Source of the DNA: Dehalococcoidia bacterium
GTDB lineage: Bacteria; Chloroflexota; Dehalococcoidia; UBA3495
DNA length: 23,493 bases
Direction: 5' to 3'
NCBI GenBank assembly: GCA_002730485.1
Contig: PCAH01000101.1
Span: 1-23,493 of the forward strand
The notes under the pieces were generated by a model that saw only the letters and a list, made by a program, of their open reading frames with translations, was not told the DNA's origin and ran no database searches. Position numbers and translations under genes: made by a program. Shown here piece by piece: positions 22,167 to 23,493 of the stretch. Position 1 is the first letter of the stretch, and every line of letters starts with the position of its first letter.

Positions 22167-22778
22167 TTAGCTGGGATTGTCAGCCTTGGCCACGCCGACC
22201 ATGGAATCTCTGGTGGCCAAATCCCGAAGCTGTTCCTCGTTTAAGTCCCCAGTCCCATCTGGGCGCTGTGGCAGGACTAAGTACCGGACGTCGGCGGTGC
22301 TGTCCCAGACTCGCACTTCTACCGACTCGTCCAATTCCAGTCCGAATTCCTTGAGTACGGTGCGCGGCTGACTGACGGCTCGAGAGCGGTAGGCCGTCGA
22401 CTTGTACCAGTTTGGCGGGAGTCCCAACACCGGCCAGGGGTAGCAGGAACACAGGGTACAGACCACCATGTTGTGGACATCGTCGGTATTCTCCAGCACC
22501 ACGATCTGAGAACCCTCCAGACCGCCGTAGCCAAGCTCTTCGATGGCGTCCGTACCGTTTTCCAGCAGGCGTTGTTTGTACTCCGGGTCGGTCCACGCCC
22601 TGGCCACCACCTTAGAGCCGTTCATGGGGCCAATGTCCTTTTCGTAAGCTTCCACCAATGCGTCGACCGCATCGCTGGCCAGGAGGCCTTTCTCCGCCAA
22701 TAACGACTCCAGTGCCTTGGCGCGCAATGCCGGATCAGATACCAAGTGCGAGTGATGATTTGCAGGTTCTGCGCTCAT
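22167..22778 (-). CDS. Nitrile hydratase alpha subunit, cobalt type
   Basis: 203 residues, the usual size. The metal-binding motif VCTLCSCYPWPVLGLPPNWY holds the three cysteines 107, 110 and 112; Thr in CTLC marks the cobalt class (iron enzymes have CSLC). The middle two sulfurs are oxidised post-translationally in this family. Downstream, VRVWDSTADVRYLVLPQRP and the final TRDSMVGV are also typical. The enzyme hydrates nitriles to amides in the cytoplasm. ATG 22778 follows GGAG at 6 bases, while TTG 22790 upstream overlaps this site. The gene sits 32 bases after beta and 26 before the accessory gene, in the order beta-alpha-accessory as in known cobalt enzymes. Thiocyanate hydrolase gamma is a near relative, but there the beta partner is split in two genes, which is not the case here. 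Confidence 0.94.
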   Translation of the reverse strand: MSAEPANHHSHLVSDPALRAKALESLLAEKGLLASDAVDALVEAYEKDIGPMNGSKVVARAWTDPEYKQRLLENGTDAIEELGYGGLEGSQIVVLENTDDVHNMVVCTLCSCYPWPVLGLPPNWYKSTAYRSRAVSQPRTVLKEFGLELDESVEVRVWDSTADVRYLVLPQRPDGTGDLNEEQLRDLATRDSMVGVAKADNPS

Positions 22779-22784
22779 TTTACG

Positions 22785-22788
22785 CTCC
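22785..22788 (-). promoter_or_regulatory. Ribosome binding site fixing the alpha subunit start
   Basis: GGAG on the minus strand, 6 bases before ATG 22778. It overlaps the alternative TTG at 22790. Confidence 0.7.
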
Positions 22789-22810
22789 AATACTTCTGAA
22801 TCTTCTGAGA

Positions 22811-23493
22811 TTAATCAGAAGAAGACAAATGCCTTTCCCGCATATCCACGTATACGTCGGTGTTATTTTCGGTGTCAGAACCCCAAAGTTCGTCCGAGGC
22901 GAAACGGACGCTGTAGATGGGCTGTGGTGGGGCTTCCACGCCAGGAGGTTGGGTGTCATAGAAGTGGTGCACACCCCAAAACCTGGCGATGGTTCCGGTC
23001 TTGTTTTTCAAGTAGGCAGGCAACCGATTGTGGCCGAGGGATTCGATATCCAGGACCGTCACTCTGTCGCCAGCCCTGAAGCGGGGGGATATTCCCACAT
23101 CCTTATGAGGATCGTTGTGGGAATGGATGATCTCCCGCCATTTGTCGCGAAATGGCAGGTCTTCCAGTCGGGGAATGACTGCGTCAGGGTTGTCGGCCAG
23201 TTCTTGGGTCTTGGCTTCAATTTCCTCGATGGTCAAGAACCCTTTTTCGATGAGTCCATTCTCCAGCGCTTTCAGCCACTTCTGGTAGTAGCTGAAGGTT
23301 AGATATTCCTCAGGGACGAGCTTCTCTACCGCCGGACGGAGGCCGCCAGGTTCAAGAACCTGATGCCGAGTCATGGCCAGCATCATCCCAAAAGTTCGGC
23401 CTTCCCACGGTTCGTGGAACGTGGGTTCCTCCTTTGGGTGGTCGCCAATCGGCCCAAACCCTGCCTGGCCGCCAATGTTATGGACTTCGCTCA
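22811..23493 (-). CDS. Nitrile hydratase beta subunit (start at window edge)
   Basis: About 227 residues. The frame is open to the last base of the window; the final two bases give TG, followed by SEVHNIGGQAGFG, so the start is almost surely ATG with its first base just outside. Seen: HNIGG and FGPIGD at the N-terminus, FHEPWEGRTFGMMLAM, then VPEEYLTFSYYQKWLKAL with the Tyr residues near the active site, and the C-terminal SH3-like barrel with FRAGDRV, GHNRLPAYLKNKTGTI and YSVRFASDELWG. The Arg in GHNRLP fits the conserved Arg that holds the oxidised cysteines. A barrel and an N-terminal part in one chain make it a complete beta subunit. The alpha gene follows after 32 bases. Confidence 0.93.
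   Translation of the reverse strand, partial: SEVHNIGGQAGFGPIGDHPKEEPTFHEPWEGRTFGMMLAMTRHQVLEPGGLRPAVEKLVPEEYLTFSYYQKWLKALENGLIEKGFLTIEEIEAKTQELADNPDAVIPRLEDLPFRDKWREIIHSHNDPHKDVGISPRFRAGDRVTVLDIESLGHNRLPAYLKNKTGTIARFWGVHHFYDTQPPGVEAPPQPIYSVRFASDELWGSDTENNTDVYVDMRERHLSSSD

Noticed and set aside
22167..23493. Thiocyanate hydrolase instead of nitrile hydratase
   Set aside because: Thiocyanate hydrolase has the beta-type chain split into two genes. Here one gene contains both the N-terminal part and the C-terminal barrel, and the third gene is of the accessory type.

Overview
The window reads as a piece of a free-living, probably marine, Chloroflexota genome of the SAR202/Dehalococcoidia type. 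The basis is gene content, not a database match: a DUF1800/DUF1501 pair, two flavin-dependent (luciferase-like) monooxygenases, four MFS transporters, MaoC-like hotdog proteins, an acyl-CoA dehydrogenase and a split TPP decarboxylase. This mix is typical of bacteria specialised on recalcitrant dissolved organic matter. Genes are dense, GC is moderate, and ATG, GTG and TTG starts are all used, mostly with clear GGAG-type ribosome binding sites. No tRNA, rRNA, IS element, phage gene or CRISPR array was seen.

Layout. 1-222 is a gene-free stretch with short intergenic palindromic repeats. 223-4805 (minus) holds DUF1800 - DUF1501 - NHL beta-propeller, read from a good promoter at 4895-4923 and closed by a strong terminator at 1004-1030, then an MqnA/MqnD-like gene. 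5085-6284 (minus) is a two-gene ComD/ComE-like TPP decarboxylase with a near-consensus promoter and a 19-bp palindrome just upstream of it. Divergent from this, 6606-10647 (plus) holds two tandemly duplicated MFS transporters and an NtaA/SnaA/DszA-type FMN monooxygenase. 10673-11994 (minus) is an ECF sigma/anti-sigma pair in which each gene carries one in-frame nonsense codon. 12259-13121 (plus) is an overlapping pair of MaoC-like hotdog genes. 13222-15457 (minus) holds an acyl-CoA dehydrogenase and an AraC regulator that is divergent from an MFS exporter-like gene (15543-16772, plus). 16894-17043 (minus) is an unannotated 49-residue zinc-ribbon-like gene between two terminators. 17280-18551 (minus) is an F420/FMN luciferase-like oxidoreductase and a frameshifted TfoX-like gene. 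18756-20581 (plus) is another MFS gene and a GNAT acetyltransferase. 20597-23493 (minus) is a cobalt-type nitrile hydratase operon (beta, alpha, frameshifted accessory gene) followed by a mycothiol-dependent-formaldehyde-dehydrogenase-like enzyme; the beta gene runs to the window edge and seems to lack only the first base of its start codon.

Together the genes suggest uptake and oxidative or hydrolytic attack on small organic acids, nitriles and heteroatom-containing compounds. The most notable observations are: the sigma/anti-sigma pair broken by two separate nonsense codons with both downstream halves intact in frame; a signal-less DUF1800-DUF1501-NHL operon of unknown function; atypical active-site motifs in the MqnA-like, ComE-like and MaoC-like proteins; the 49-residue zinc-ribbon gene; and two one-base frameshifts in homopolymers that could be real decay or consensus errors.
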